A stretch of 64,000 nt of DNA from Lentibacter sp. XHP0401 (GCF_025751535.1 NZ_JAOWLC010000007.1:62001-126000); one strand, 5' to 3'; shown: positions 42,801 to 51,630, counted from the first letter of the stretch. Translations and numbers: made by a program. The notes: generated by a model from the letters alone, not told the origin.

Positions 42801-45254
42801 GAACTCGCGGAGGGTGAAAACCTTATCCCCCTGCAAGTCACCGAGGCTTGGGGCGCAGGCGCTTACGTAACCGTCACGCACATCAGCCCGATGAACACGG
42901 GCGAAAGCTTCCTGCCCACACGCGCTATCGGCCTTGCCTATGCAAGCGTTGATCCTGCCGACAAAGCGCTAAGCGTCGAGCTGCTTTCACTTGAGCAAAC
43001 CAAACCCCGCCAGCCGCTGAATGTGAGCATCAAAGCTGGCAATATCAAAGCTGGCGAAACAGCCTATATGACCCTCGCCGCCGTCGACGCGGGTATCCTA
43101 AACCTGACAGGGTTTGAGCCCCCAGCACCCAAAGAGCACTACTTTGGCAAACGCAAACTCGGCGTTGAACTGCGCGATATTTACGGGCGATTGATTGATG
43201 CTTCCAAGGGCAACCTCGGGCGCCTCCGCTCCGGCGGCGACGCTGGCGCAAGTGCGGGCCTTGAAGGTCCGCCGCCTACAGACGAGCTTGTGACCTTCTT
43301 CCAAGGCCCCGTCACCATCGGCGCTGACGGAACAGCCGATGTGACTTTTGATGTGCCCGAGTTCAACGGCACGCTCAGGCTTATGGCGGTTGTCTGGTCG
43401 CCCACGGGCGTTGGCGCGGCCAGCAAAGATGTGATCATCCGCGATCCTGTTGTGCTGAGCGCAAGCCTCCCCAACCACCTTTCACCAGACGACAGCAGCC
43501 AGCTCCGTCTTGAAATCACCCATGCTGACGGGCCGACAGGTGAAGTGAGCCTCGAGCTCGCCTCAAACGGTGCACGTTTTGACAAAACAAACCTGCCTGA
43601 GAGCTTCACCCTTGGCGAAGGCGAACGCGTGGCTTTCCTTGTGCCAATGACCGCAACAGATGAGGGCGATCACGAGATCACAATCACCCTCACAACACCC
43701 CCTGGCGACACTCTGGCCAAGTCTCTCACCCTTCCCGTGCGCAGGCTTGACCCTGAGGTTTCCACAACCCGCCGCCTTACGCTTGGCGCGGGACAAAGCC
43801 TTGCGCTGGACGCCAACCTCACTGAAGCCTATCGAGGCCAAAGCGCTCGTGCGCTTGTTTCGGCAGGGCCGATTGCGAAGTTTGATGTCGCGAGTCTTCT
43901 CTCAGAGCTTGACCGCTACCCATATGGCTGCACCGAGCAGCTCACCTCTGCTGCGATGCCCCTACTCTACTTCTCTTCCGTCACCGAAGGGCTGGGCCTG
44001 ACCAGCCGTGGCAACGTGTCCGAACGGGTCGAAAAGGCAGTCGCGCGTATTCTCACGCGGCAGTCATCCTCTGGCAGCTTCGGCATGTGGTATCCGAGCT
44101 CGGGCGATCTCTGGCTCGATGCCTATGTCACCGATTTTCTCAGCCGTGCGCGTGCGGAAGGAATAGATGTGCCGGATCTGGCGTTCAAGAACGCTTTGGG
44201 TAACCTGACCAACCGTGTGAACAGCTACCCCGACTTTGACGAAGGTGGCGGCGGACTCGCCTATGCGCTCTACGTGCTGGCACGCGAGGGGCAAACCTCG
44301 GTTTCTGACCTGCGCTATTACGCCGATGTAAAAGCCGCCGCCTTTGACACGCCCATCGGCAAAGCCCAACTTGGCGCGGCGCTGGCCTATCACGGCGATC
44401 AGCTGCGCGCAGATGCGATGTTCACCAGCGCCGTTGGAGAACTGGCCAAAACAGCGGGCGATCAGAAATACACATGGCGCGACGATTACGGCACGCACCG
44501 CCGCGACACCGCCGCCGTGATTGCCCTTGGCCAGGAGGCAGGCAGCAAGGCAGTCAACCTCGCGGCCCTCGCTAATGAAATCGCAGGAGGTGCAAACCGC
44601 CGCTCGACACAAGAGATGGTCTGGACATTGCTCGCAGTCGACAAGCTTCTCGGCACAGCGCCCAGCATGGCGCTCAACGGCGCGGAGCTTGATCTGCCCG
44701 TTTTGCACATGAATGATGTGCAACTTACTGCAGGCCAAACCCTTACCAACACAGGCAATGAGGAGACAGACATAACCCTCACAACTTTCGGTGTGCCAAG
44801 CGTTGCGCCCGAGGCAGGGGGCTATGGCTACGCCATCGAGCGGACCTATTTCACGCTTGATGGCACGCCTTTCACCGATCTCAATGTCAAGGCAGGTGAT
44901 CGGCTTGTAACCCACCTCAAAGTCATCCCGTTCGAGAAGGCTGCCGCGCGACTCATGATCAATGATCCGCTGCCAGCAGGCTTTGAGATAGACAATCCTA
45001 ACCTCTTGCAAAGCGGTGATATCGGCGCACTTGGCTGGATGAAACCTTCACATGCGGAAAGCACCGAGTTCCGCTCCGAGCGTTTCCTTGCGGCGGTGAA
45101 TGCGAGTGAAGGCCAATACGTTGAGCTGGCCTATATCGTCCGGGCCGTGACACCGGGCCGCTATCATCATGCCCCCGCCACGGTGGAAGACATGTATCGC
45201 CCGATCTACCGCGCCAACACGGGCGCAGGCGAGGTGACGGTATCGGCCGACTGA
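39828..45254 (+). CDS. Periplasmic alpha-2-macroglobulin with N-terminal PAN/Apple-like domain
   Basis: The protein has 1808 residues from ATG 39828 behind GGAGGG. The signal peptide is QNLITALIITLFSATFAAA with no lipobox. A cysteine-rich PAN/Apple-like segment follows (about 25-90, CQRACIALKACIGYTY...ACFP). A chain of MG beta-domains comes next, then the thioester motif YGCTEQ (Cys near 1369) in the alpha-helical TED domain, and a C-terminal receptor-like domain (GRYHHAPATVEDMYRPIYRA). Such proteins trap proteases covalently in the periplasm. PbpC follows directly, the usual partner that repairs peptidoglycan. Unlike E. coli YfhM it is not a lipoprotein. Confidence 0.95.
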   Translation: MQNLITALIITLFSATFAAAQSNLPDRHMTVFADTDFAGNDLQQLFDTDEPSCQRACIALKACIGYTYNTKSNACFPKSSVREHIPFEGAKSVEMRSFESAQIARAETRSDELGFLQRYDLSNAKNYAEKLPAKHPSAQWSADAMREAAYDREAAGDLLSAWRWMGAATARTDAAEDWAEYARMLDLYEPAKQSDKRRYTNDAFMAAINAHLRAESAGTRSAALLTMAKTLEQIGRGSDMIPALKLAQSLSNAPEITDLLANARAKYGFRIINTEVDNKTASPRICAEFNEELSKSEADFARYLALPDPRFAVQAEGRKLCVSGVEFGARYNITFRAGLPADSGEGLIKDTKQNFYVRDRSPSASFPGRGYVLPLGGEASLPVETVNATELDLTLRRVSDRNLLRAMQDGLFAQPLYRYQEEQLGGEIGEEIWSGTGLTDGALNQDVTTRLPIGEAIIGQPAGIYVLSAAVKDETDRYGSVAQQWFVLSDIGLSTASGNDGLNIFTKSLQTAKPMSGAKVQLVSRANRVLAEAVTDATGAAHFPSELIAGKSGAAPAMVLAHSGEEDMAFLSLTDPAFDLSDRGVSGRNAPKALDLFLTTDRGAYRAGETVFATTLVRDTKAKALEGLPITAVLLRPDGVEYSRQLSTDGQAGGHVFSMPIATTAPRGSWTLEMRSEADGDALTSTTFLVEDFLPERIDFDIGIAATELSFAQPTEATIEARYLFGAPAADLSVEGRIRLSANRTIKAYPGFRFGPHNAGFRSVSDTLPSVKTDAAGMANLPLNLPEAEAAGLPLEASISVQISEGSGRPVERNATRPVHSATPLIGLKPLFDGVVSEGTEAGYDIVVLASDRSLMTGNARWTLNRLNRRYQWYEQNGNWNWEPIITRSKVATGQVALDGGKGSVTAPVEWGGYELVIELEGDTYVAASEEFDAGWYGDAGAVSTPDTLELSLNAESYTIGNEAQLRVLPRSAGTAMVQVMSDSLISTEMVELAEGENLIPLQVTEAWGAGAYVTVTHISPMNTGESFLPTRAIGLAYASVDPADKALSVELLSLEQTKPRQPLNVSIKAGNIKAGETAYMTLAAVDAGILNLTGFEPPAPKEHYFGKRKLGVELRDIYGRLIDASKGNLGRLRSGGDAGASAGLEGPPPTDELVTFFQGPVTIGADGTADVTFDVPEFNGTLRLMAVVWSPTGVGAASKDVIIRDPVVLSASLPNHLSPDDSSQLRLEITHADGPTGEVSLELASNGARFDKTNLPESFTLGEGERVAFLVPMTATDEGDHEITITLTTPPGDTLAKSLTLPVRRLDPEVSTTRRLTLGAGQSLALDANLTEAYRGQSARALVSAGPIAKFDVASLLSELDRYPYGCTEQLTSAAMPLLYFSSVTEGLGLTSRGNVSERVEKAVARILTRQSSSGSFGMWYPSSGDLWLDAYVTDFLSRARAEGIDVPDLAFKNALGNLTNRVNSYPDFDEGGGGLAYALYVLAREGQTSVSDLRYYADVKAAAFDTPIGKAQLGAALAYHGDQLRADAMFTSAVGELAKTAGDQKYTWRDDYGTHRRDTAAVIALGQEAGSKAVNLAALANEIAGGANRRSTQEMVWTLLAVDKLLGTAPSMALNGAELDLPVLHMNDVQLTAGQTLTNTGNEETDITLTTFGVPSVAPEAGGYGYAIERTYFTLDGTPFTDLNVKAGDRLVTHLKVIPFEKAAARLMINDPLPAGFEIDNPNLLQSGDIGALGWMKPSHAESTEFRSERFLAAVNASEGQYVELAYIVRAVTPGRYHHAPATVEDMYRPIYRANTGAGEVTVSAD

Positions 45255-45289
45255 TCCGCCATACCGCCCTCGGCCTCACCTGCGCGGCG

Positions 45290-47293
45290 GTGCTTTTTGC
45301 TGCCGCGCATGACAGGCTTAACCGTTGGGTTGCGCGCGCCGAGCTGCCGCCGCTGTTGCACGAAAGCTCTGTCGAAGTGCGCGCCCGTGGCGGTGAGCTT
45401 CTCCGCGCCTTCCCCGTAGAAGACGGACGCTGGCGGCTTGCCACACGCACTGCCGATGTAGACCCGACCTACCTCAAAGCCCTGCTGGCCTACGAAGACA
45501 AACGCTTCTTTAGACACGCTGGCGTCGATGGCCTCGCACTCACCCGCGCCACATGGCAAGCGCTCTGGAACTGGCGGATTGTTTCAGGCGGCTCGACCCT
45601 CACCATGCAAGTTGCGCGGCTTTTGGAGAACGGACGCACAGGCAGTTGGGCGGGCAAGCTCAGGCAAATGCAGCTTGCACTGGCGCTGGAGCGCAAGCTT
45701 GGCAAAGATGAAATCCTTTCACTTTATCTCACCCACGCGCCTTTTGGTGGCAATATCGAAGGGGTGCGCGCAGCCAGCTATGCTTACTTTGGCAAAGAGC
45801 CCAAACGCCTGACACCTGCTCAAGTTGCCCTACTCGTCACTCTGCCCCAAGCGCCCGAGAACCGCCGCCCCGACCGGGCTGCCAAAGTGGCCCAAGGTGC
45901 TCGTGATGCAGCACTTGCGAGGCTTCATGAAGCCGGCGTGTTCTCACAAGAAGCCGCAAATGCAGCACTGCGGCAGCCCGTCTCCTCCGCCCTCAAGCCC
46001 TTCCCTGCGCTTGCGTTTCACAGCAGCGCCCGCGCGAAGCTAGAGCACACAACCACGGACCAAATAACGCTCACGCTAGACGCTGGCCTACAAGCGCGGC
46101 TCGAAAGTCTCGCCGCCTCAAAGCTGGCGGCTCTAGAGCCAAACGCCACCATCGCGCTCATCGTGGCCGACCATACAACCGGCGAAACCCTCGCCTCTAT
46201 CGGCTCCGCCGCCAGCACCGCAGATACCGCACGCAAAGCCTATGTGGATATGACCCGTGCAATCCGCTCACCCGGGTCAGCCCTCAAACCGCTGGTCTAC
46301 GCGATGGCGTTTGACCTTGGCTTGGCGCACCCCGAAACGCTGATCAATGACGCACCTGTGCGTTTTGGCAACTACAGTCCAAGCAACTTTGACGGCCAGT
46401 TCAGAGGTGAATTAAAGCTGCGCGAAGCTTTGCAGCTTTCGCTCAACATCCCGGTTATCACACTTCTGGAACGTGTCGGCCCCGAGCGCTTCATGCAACG
46501 TTTGCGCCAATCAGGCGCCAGACCCGAGCTATTAGGCGGCAAAGCAGGGCTGGCCGTGGCGCTCGGCGGGATGGGGCTTTCGCTACATGATCTGGTCACG
46601 CTCTATGCGGGGTTTGCGCAGGGCGGGAAGGCCGTGAAGCTGAGTGAATATGGTAGTGGAACGAGTGAACCCCAGCGTTTCACCTCACCCGCAGCGGCTT
46701 GGCAAATCGGTGAAATCCTCTCCTCTGCCCCGCTGGGAAATGCCCGTCTCAGCCACGGCATCGCCTTTAAGACAGGCACGTCCTATGGCTACCGTGATAA
46801 CTGGGCCGTGGGCTATGACGGGCGCTATGTTGTAGGTGTCTGGGTGGGCCGTGCCGATGGCACGCCAATGCAGAAAGCCTTTGCCCGAACAACCGCAGCA
46901 CCGCTACTGGCGCAGGTCTTTCAATATGTCGCGCCACAGGTCGCCCCCCTAGGGCCACCCCCGCCCGAAACGCTGATTGTCAGCAATCCGCAACTACCAC
47001 AACCTCTCCAAAGGTTCGAGGCGCGTGACGCACTGAAGCGGGCCGAGGCGAACAAGCCCGATATCGTCTTTCCGCCCGCAGGCGCGCGGCTTGCTGTCAG
47101 CCCTGATATGCCCCTCATGCTCAAACTGCGCGGCGGCACACCGCCCTACGCCGTTTTTGCAAATGGTGAGGTGAAGAAACTCGGCTTGCGCAGCGCAGAA
47201 GTCTCCCTCGGGCCAATGACCCAAGGGTTTTTCGAGCTCAGCGTAATTGATGCGGCGGGGCGGTCAGTCACCTCCGCGATCGAAATCAGATAG
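45290..47293 (+). CDS. pbpC: Penicillin-binding protein 1C
   Basis: The protein has 667 residues from GTG 45290. The frame is open further upstream (LIRHTALGLTCAAVLFAAAHD), so the true start may be a rare CTG at 45251 that completes the membrane anchor. The GT51 glycosyltransferase has YEDKRFFRHAGVD and GGSTLTMQVARLLE. The transpeptidase has SPGSALKPLVY (SxxK), SLN and FKTGTSYGYRDNWAVGY (KTG). A BiPBP_C domain ends the protein. It makes or mends peptidoglycan and typically pairs with alpha-2-macroglobulin. The last eight bases overlap the convergent thiolase. Confidence 0.93.
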   Translation: MLFAAAHDRLNRWVARAELPPLLHESSVEVRARGGELLRAFPVEDGRWRLATRTADVDPTYLKALLAYEDKRFFRHAGVDGLALTRATWQALWNWRIVSGGSTLTMQVARLLENGRTGSWAGKLRQMQLALALERKLGKDEILSLYLTHAPFGGNIEGVRAASYAYFGKEPKRLTPAQVALLVTLPQAPENRRPDRAAKVAQGARDAALARLHEAGVFSQEAANAALRQPVSSALKPFPALAFHSSARAKLEHTTTDQITLTLDAGLQARLESLAASKLAALEPNATIALIVADHTTGETLASIGSAASTADTARKAYVDMTRAIRSPGSALKPLVYAMAFDLGLAHPETLINDAPVRFGNYSPSNFDGQFRGELKLREALQLSLNIPVITLLERVGPERFMQRLRQSGARPELLGGKAGLAVALGGMGLSLHDLVTLYAGFAQGGKAVKLSEYGSGTSEPQRFTSPAAAWQIGEILSSAPLGNARLSHGIAFKTGTSYGYRDNWAVGYDGRYVVGVWVGRADGTPMQKAFARTTAAPLLAQVFQYVAPQVAPLGPPPPETLIVSNPQLPQPLQRFEARDALKRAEANKPDIVFPPAGARLAVSPDMPLMLKLRGGTPPYAVFANGEVKKLGLRSAEVSLGPMTQGFFELSVIDAAGRSVTSAIEIR

Positions 47294-48461
47294 CCTCAAT
47301 CGCAAGGGCAATGCCCTGCCCGCCACCGATGCACATGGTGATCAAAGCACGGTTGCCGCCAATGCGCTCAAGCTCGTAAAGCGCCTTGAGCGTAATAATC
47401 GCACCTGTCGCGCCGACAGGGTGACCAAGGGCAATCGCACCGCCGTTCGGGTTTACCTTGGCGGCGTCGAGGCCAAGCTCGTTATTGACCGCTAACGCCT
47501 GTGCCGCAAAGGCTTCGTTGCTTTCGATCACATCAAAATCGGCGATGCTGAGGCCCGTGCGCGCGAGCAGGTTTTGCACCGCGGGCACGGGGCCAATCCC
47601 CATCACCTCGGGCCGCACACCGGCATGGGCATAGCCCAGAACACGGGCGCGCGGCTTGAGGCCCGCTTTCTCGGCAGCGTCACTGCGCGCCAGCACAAGA
47701 GCAGCCGCGCCGTCGTTGATACCAGAGGCATTGCCCGCCGTGACTGTGCCGTCTTTCTGGAACACTGTGCGCAAGCCTGCGAGGGCTTCCAGCGTGCTTG
47801 CTTTCGGATGTTCATCAACCTCGAAGGGAACCATATCGCGCTTGACCTTAACCTCGATGGGCACGATCTGGCTGGTGAAATAGCCTTCCTCGATTGCTTT
47901 GGCCGCGCGGGTCTGGCTTTCCATCGCGAAGGCGTCTTGCGCCTCGCGGGTGATGCCATATTCGGCGGCAACATTCTCGGCGGTGACCCCCATGTGGCCT
48001 GTGCCAAACGGGCAGCTCAGAGCGCCGAGCATCATGTCTAAGGCCTTGATATCGCCCATTTTCTGACCCCAACGCTGTGCGGGGACGATATAGGGCGAGC
48101 GGCTCATGCATTCGATCCCGCCTGCGACCGCAAAGTCAGCGTCCTCAAGCATCAGGGATTGCACAGCAGAAACAATGGCTTGCGCGCCAGATCCGCAGAG
48201 GCGGTTCACGTTCATAGCGGGGGTGGTTTCGGGGATACCCGCGTCCATGGCGGCGATTCGGCTCACATACATGTCGCGGGGCTCGGTGTTGATGACATGG
48301 CCATAAACTGCATGGCCGATCTGCCCGCCGTCGACACCCGAGCGCTCAAGTGCGGCCTTCGTCACAGTTGCGCCAAGCTCGGCCGGGGTCGTTCCCGCAA
48401 GCGCTCCGCCGAAGGTTCCGATGGCGGTGCGTGCGCCGTCTAATATAACGATATCGCTCAT
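47286..48461 (-). CDS. Acetyl-CoA C-acyltransferase (thiolase)
   Basis: The 391-residue thiolase has the nucleophile in NRLCGSGAQAI (Cys near 90). The loop GGIECMSRSPY, NEAFAAQALAV, GGAIALGHPVGATGA (catalytic His) and CIGGGQGIA (second Cys) complete it. Spacing fits degradative or BktB-type thiolases acting on acetyl-CoA plus acyl-CoA, not strictly a PHB enzyme. The gene is monocistronic. Its 327-base upstream gap holds a TGTATATACA palindrome that could bind a TetR-type regulator. Confidence 0.93.
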   Translation of the reverse strand: MSDIVILDGARTAIGTFGGALAGTTPAELGATVTKAALERSGVDGGQIGHAVYGHVINTEPRDMYVSRIAAMDAGIPETTPAMNVNRLCGSGAQAIVSAVQSLMLEDADFAVAGGIECMSRSPYIVPAQRWGQKMGDIKALDMMLGALSCPFGTGHMGVTAENVAAEYGITREAQDAFAMESQTRAAKAIEEGYFTSQIVPIEVKVKRDMVPFEVDEHPKASTLEALAGLRTVFQKDGTVTAGNASGINDGAAALVLARSDAAEKAGLKPRARVLGYAHAGVRPEVMGIGPVPAVQNLLARTGLSIADFDVIESNEAFAAQALAVNNELGLDAAKVNPNGGAIALGHPVGATGAIITLKALYELERIGGNRALITMCIGGGQGIALAIEAI

Positions 48462-48636
48462 GATTTTCCCCTAGGATGTTTGAAGACTTGCCGCACTATA
48501 TGCCGAGCGGCACGGCAATGAAAAGGCGAACGGAGCGTCATTTCGGATGCGCCAAAGCCTTTATTTTCATGATTTTTCACCACATTAACCTTTGCCACGC
48601 CCGCCAAACTCCGCCCGAAAACGCTGTGGGGCAGGC

Positions 48637-48659
48637 TGTATATACATCAGTGCATACAA
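48637..48659. promoter_or_regulatory. Palindromic operator candidate upstream of the thiolase
   Basis: TGTATATACA (48637-48646) is a perfect ten-base palindrome, followed by TCAGTGCATACA, so TGTAT and ATACA also pair across 12 bases. The rest of 48462-48788 shows no gene. A seven-base inverted repeat GCTTTGA/TCAAAGC lies at 48738-48768, ahead of the small plus-strand gene. Confidence 0.3.
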
Positions 48660-48788
48660 CAGTATGGACAGGTTTAGGGCAGGTTCCAGCCCGCCTCGTC
48701 CGTTACACGACCGTCCGTCAAACCAACCTCTTGTTGAGCTTTGATCGGGAGCCGCCATAGTTCAAAGCGTATTGAGACGAGAGATTTT

Positions 48789-49029
48789 ATGACGAGCAAG
48801 ATTGGCGAAAACCGCAACATCCGCACTTGGGCCGATTGGGTGAAGGCCGAAGAGAACGGCAAGGTGACTTATTGTTGTTCCGATTATCTCGCTTAGTCAG
48901 AAAGAGGCATGGACACCCTCAACCACACGGGGGCCATGGGGCTGGCATGCTTGGTCGCTGCGATGGGTCTTCTGGATCGTCACCGCTGTAGGCGCAGCGG
49001 CGACTACGGGGATTATCCGGCAGGAGTGA
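48789..49029 (+). pseudogene. Small single-helix membrane protein gene with a one-base frameshift
   Basis: ATG 48789 (GAGAG upstream) opens MTSKIGENRNIRTWADWVK, continues AEENGKVTYCCSDYLA and stops at TAG 48896. In the +1 frame, coding sense resumes at once as SQKEAWTPSTTRGPWGWHAW, then SLRWVFWIVTAVGAAATTG to TGA 49029. Removing one T at 48893-48894 (GCTTAG to GCTAG) joins both halves into about 79 residues with one C-terminal membrane helix. The fused protein looks intact otherwise, so the shift is a recent mutation, a sequencing error or programmed. The 3' end overlaps the convergent phosphatase. Confidence 0.6.
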
Positions 49030-49741
49030 GCGGCCTTCGCCCGTCTTCTTCCAGCACGAACACTTCGCGGCCTTCTATCGCCACGGCTGTTAAAGCGCGC
49101 CCGAAACCTGCGCCGCTGTCGATGTTGACGCGGTTGCCCATGTGCTCGGGGGCCTCGACGGCGGTGTGGCCGTGAATAACCAGCTTATCAAACGGATCTT
49201 GATGGTTGAGGAAGGCGTCGCGGATCCAGATGAGATCATCTTCTGTTTGCCATCCCAGCGGCAGCCCCGGCTGAATGCCTGCGTGCACGAAGAGACAGTC
49301 GCCCGCCTCGGCAAAGAGCGGCAGCCCCTCCAGAAAGGCGCGGTGCTCTTCGGGCACGGCCTCAAGCGCGGCGGCGTGCAGCTTGGCCTCGGGCAGCGCA
49401 AGATCAACGCCGTAGGAGGCCAATGTCTCAAGCCCGCCCAGCGGCTTGCTGAACCACGTATAGCTGGGGCGCATTTTGGGGTGGCTCGCGACCCCCGTGC
49501 GCAGGAACTGCTCGAACAGGCGGTCGTGATTGCCCATAACCACAGACCAGTTGCGGCCCTGCGCCATGCCGTTCATCAATGTTTCGATAACCGCGCGGCT
49601 GTCGGGGCCGCGATCCACAAGATCACCCAGCGAGATGACGCGCGCGTCTTTGCCGCCGTCAAGCTCGATCAGCGTGAGGGCGTCGAGCAGAAGCTCGTAT
49701 TGGCCATGAATGTCGCCTATGGCGTAAATCGTTTCAGTCAT
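49013..49741 (-). CDS. Calcineurin-like metallophosphatase (ApaH/PrpE-type)
   Basis: The 242-residue protein has GDIHGQYE, GDLVDRGPDS, VMGNHDRLF and VIHGHT, the complete PPP/ApaH metal-binding set. A small alpha/beta core is present. Family members act as protein serine/threonine phosphatases or diadenosine tetraphosphate hydrolases. The size fits the PrpE/short PPP type rather than the longer ApaH. It stands alone between a frameshifted gene and sulP; the substrate cannot be told. Confidence 0.9.
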   Translation of the reverse strand: MTETIYAIGDIHGQYELLLDALTLIELDGGKDARVISLGDLVDRGPDSRAVIETLMNGMAQGRNWSVVMGNHDRLFEQFLRTGVASHPKMRPSYTWFSKPLGGLETLASYGVDLALPEAKLHAAALEAVPEEHRAFLEGLPLFAEAGDCLFVHAGIQPGLPLGWQTEDDLIWIRDAFLNHQDPFDKLVIHGHTAVEAPEHMGNRVNIDSGAGFGRALTAVAIEGREVFVLEEDGRRPLTPAG

Positions 49742-49796
49742 ATGGTTTAGCTATGCCTCTGCGCGGCCAATGGCAATGGTGCGGGAAGAATTCACC

Positions 49797-49824
49797 TTTA
49801 CATATTCCGATTACGGAATATATA
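49797..49824 (+). promoter_or_regulatory. sulP promoter with an overlapping SqrR/BigR-type operator
   Basis: TTTACA (49797-49802) and TATATA (49819-49824) form a promoter with a 16-base spacer. The spacer is filled by the inverted repeat ATATTCCG/CGGAATAT (49802-49821), which contains ATTC-N8-GAAT. That is the motif I know for the persulfide-responsive repressor SqrR of Rhodobacter and its relative BigR. A repressor there would block polymerase until sulfide or persulfide stress. Confidence 0.6.
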
Positions 49825-49847
49825 TGAGGTAAGAAAAGGACGCGAAC

Positions 49848-51569
49848 ATGACACCGATGCCCAAAGCGCTGCTGCGCTATCTGCCTATTTTGACTTGGTC
49901 GAAAGACTACAACCGCGACGCTTTTGTGAGCGACTCTGTGGCGGCTGTGATTGTGACGATCATGCTGATCCCTCAGTCTTTGGCTTATGCCTTGCTTGCA
50001 GGTTTGCCGGCAGAGATGGGGCTTTATGCTTCAATCCTGCCACTGGTCGCCTATGCGATCTTTGGCACATCGCGGGCGCTGGCTGTGGGGCCTGTGGCGG
50101 TTGTTTCACTTATGACAGCAGCAGCGATCGGCAACCTCGGCTTGACAGATGCAGCCTCTGTGGCGCTCGCGGCGGGGACGTTGGCGTTTATCTCGGGCGT
50201 GTTGCTGACGGTCATGGGTGTTTTGCGGCTGGGCTTTCTGGCGAACTTCCTGAGCCACCCAGTGATTGCCGGATTTATCACAGCCTCTGGTTTACTGATT
50301 GCAACAAGCCAGCTCAAACATATTTTCGGGATTGAGGCCGAAGGGCATACGCTGCCGCAAATCCTTGGGTCATTGATCTCGCATCTGGGAGATATGAGCT
50401 TTGCGACGCTGGTGATTGGCGTGAGTGCGACCGCATTTTTGTTTTGGGTGCGCAAGGGGCTTAAGCCGCTTTTGCTGCGCCTCGGGTTGAAGCCACGGCT
50501 GGCCGAGCTTGGCGCCAAGGCCGGGCCTGTGGCGGCTGTTGCGGTGACAACATTGGCTGTCTGGGCATTGGGGCTTCAAGACATGGGCGTGAAAATTGTC
50601 GGAGCGGTTCCGCAAGGATTGCCGCCTTTGACGATGCCCTCGTTCAGCCCGTCTCTGTGGAACGACCTGTTTCTCTCGGCTGTTTTGATCTCGGTGATCG
50701 GGTTTGTGGAATCTGTCTCGGTGGCGCAGACCCTGGCGGCAAAGAAGCGCCAGCGGATTGTGCCGGATCAGGAGTTGATCGGGCTGGGGACATCCAATAT
50801 CGCCGCCGCCGTGACGGGCGGCTATCCGGTGACCGGCGGCTTCGCACGGTCGGTTGTGAACTTTGATGCGGGGGCCGAAACGCCCGCAGCGGGGGCCTTT
50901 ACCGCCATTGGCATTTTGCTGGCGGCACTTTTGCTAACGCCGCTTTTGTTTTTCCTCCCCAAAGCAACGCTGGCCGCAACGATTATTGTCGCTGTGCTGA
51001 GCCTTGTGGATTTCAGTATTCTGCAGCGTGCCTGGGGCTATTCCAAAGTGGATTTCGCCGCCGTTGCGGCGACCATTTTGCTTACACTTGGACTTGGAGT
51101 TGAAATTGGCGTTTCCGCCGGTGTGTTGATCTCGATTGCACTGCATCTTTACGCCACATCGCGCCCGCATGTCGCCGAAGTGGGCCTTGTGCCGAACACC
51201 CAGCACTTTCGCAACATTCACCGCCATGATGTGCAAACCCTGCCCCATGTGGTCACGCTACGCGTCGACGAAAGCCTCTACTTTGCCAACGCCCGTTTTC
51301 TGGAGGATTATGTGAGCGCACGCGTGGTCTGTGACGAGCCGTTGAGTGACGTGATCCTGATGTTCTCGGCGGTGAACGAGGTCGACCTCTCGGCACTCGA
51401 AAGCTTGGAGGCGCTGAACCATAAGCTCAAGGACATGAGCATCCGCTTGCATCTGAGTGAAGTTAAGGGGCCGGTTATGGACCGCTTGAAGCGGTGCCAT
51501 TTCCTGGAAGACCTCACAGGGCATGTGTATCTGTCGCAGTATGATGCCTGGATGGCTTTGAAAGGGTAA
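49848..51569 (+). CDS. SulP family anion permease with C-terminal STAS domain
   Basis: The protein has 573 residues. Twelve to fourteen helices start with VAAVIVTIMLIPQSLAYALLAGLP, the SLC26/SulP signature. GGYPVTGGFARSVVNFDAGAETP is split here as GGYPVTGG and RSVVNFDAGAETP. A cytoplasmic STAS domain runs from about residue 460, with DLSALESLEALNHKL. SulP proteins carry sulfate, bicarbonate or other anions. The start follows AAAAGGA. An ATTC-N8-GAAT operator in the promoter suggests control by a persulfide sensor and so a sulfur-oxyanion role, which is inference. A hairpin terminator follows. Confidence 0.9.
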   Translation: MTPMPKALLRYLPILTWSKDYNRDAFVSDSVAAVIVTIMLIPQSLAYALLAGLPAEMGLYASILPLVAYAIFGTSRALAVGPVAVVSLMTAAAIGNLGLTDAASVALAAGTLAFISGVLLTVMGVLRLGFLANFLSHPVIAGFITASGLLIATSQLKHIFGIEAEGHTLPQILGSLISHLGDMSFATLVIGVSATAFLFWVRKGLKPLLLRLGLKPRLAELGAKAGPVAAVAVTTLAVWALGLQDMGVKIVGAVPQGLPPLTMPSFSPSLWNDLFLSAVLISVIGFVESVSVAQTLAAKKRQRIVPDQELIGLGTSNIAAAVTGGYPVTGGFARSVVNFDAGAETPAAGAFTAIGILLAALLLTPLLFFLPKATLAATIIVAVLSLVDFSILQRAWGYSKVDFAAVAATILLTLGLGVEIGVSAGVLISIALHLYATSRPHVAEVGLVPNTQHFRNIHRHDVQTLPHVVTLRVDESLYFANARFLEDYVSARVVCDEPLSDVILMFSAVNEVDLSALESLEALNHKLKDMSIRLHLSEVKGPVMDRLKRCHFLEDLTGHVYLSQYDAWMALKG

Positions 51570-51630
51570 GCCTGTTTCGAATTTTCGCTCACTGAGCACT
51601 GTGCGCACTTGCTGCGCGGGGCGTTTCGCT

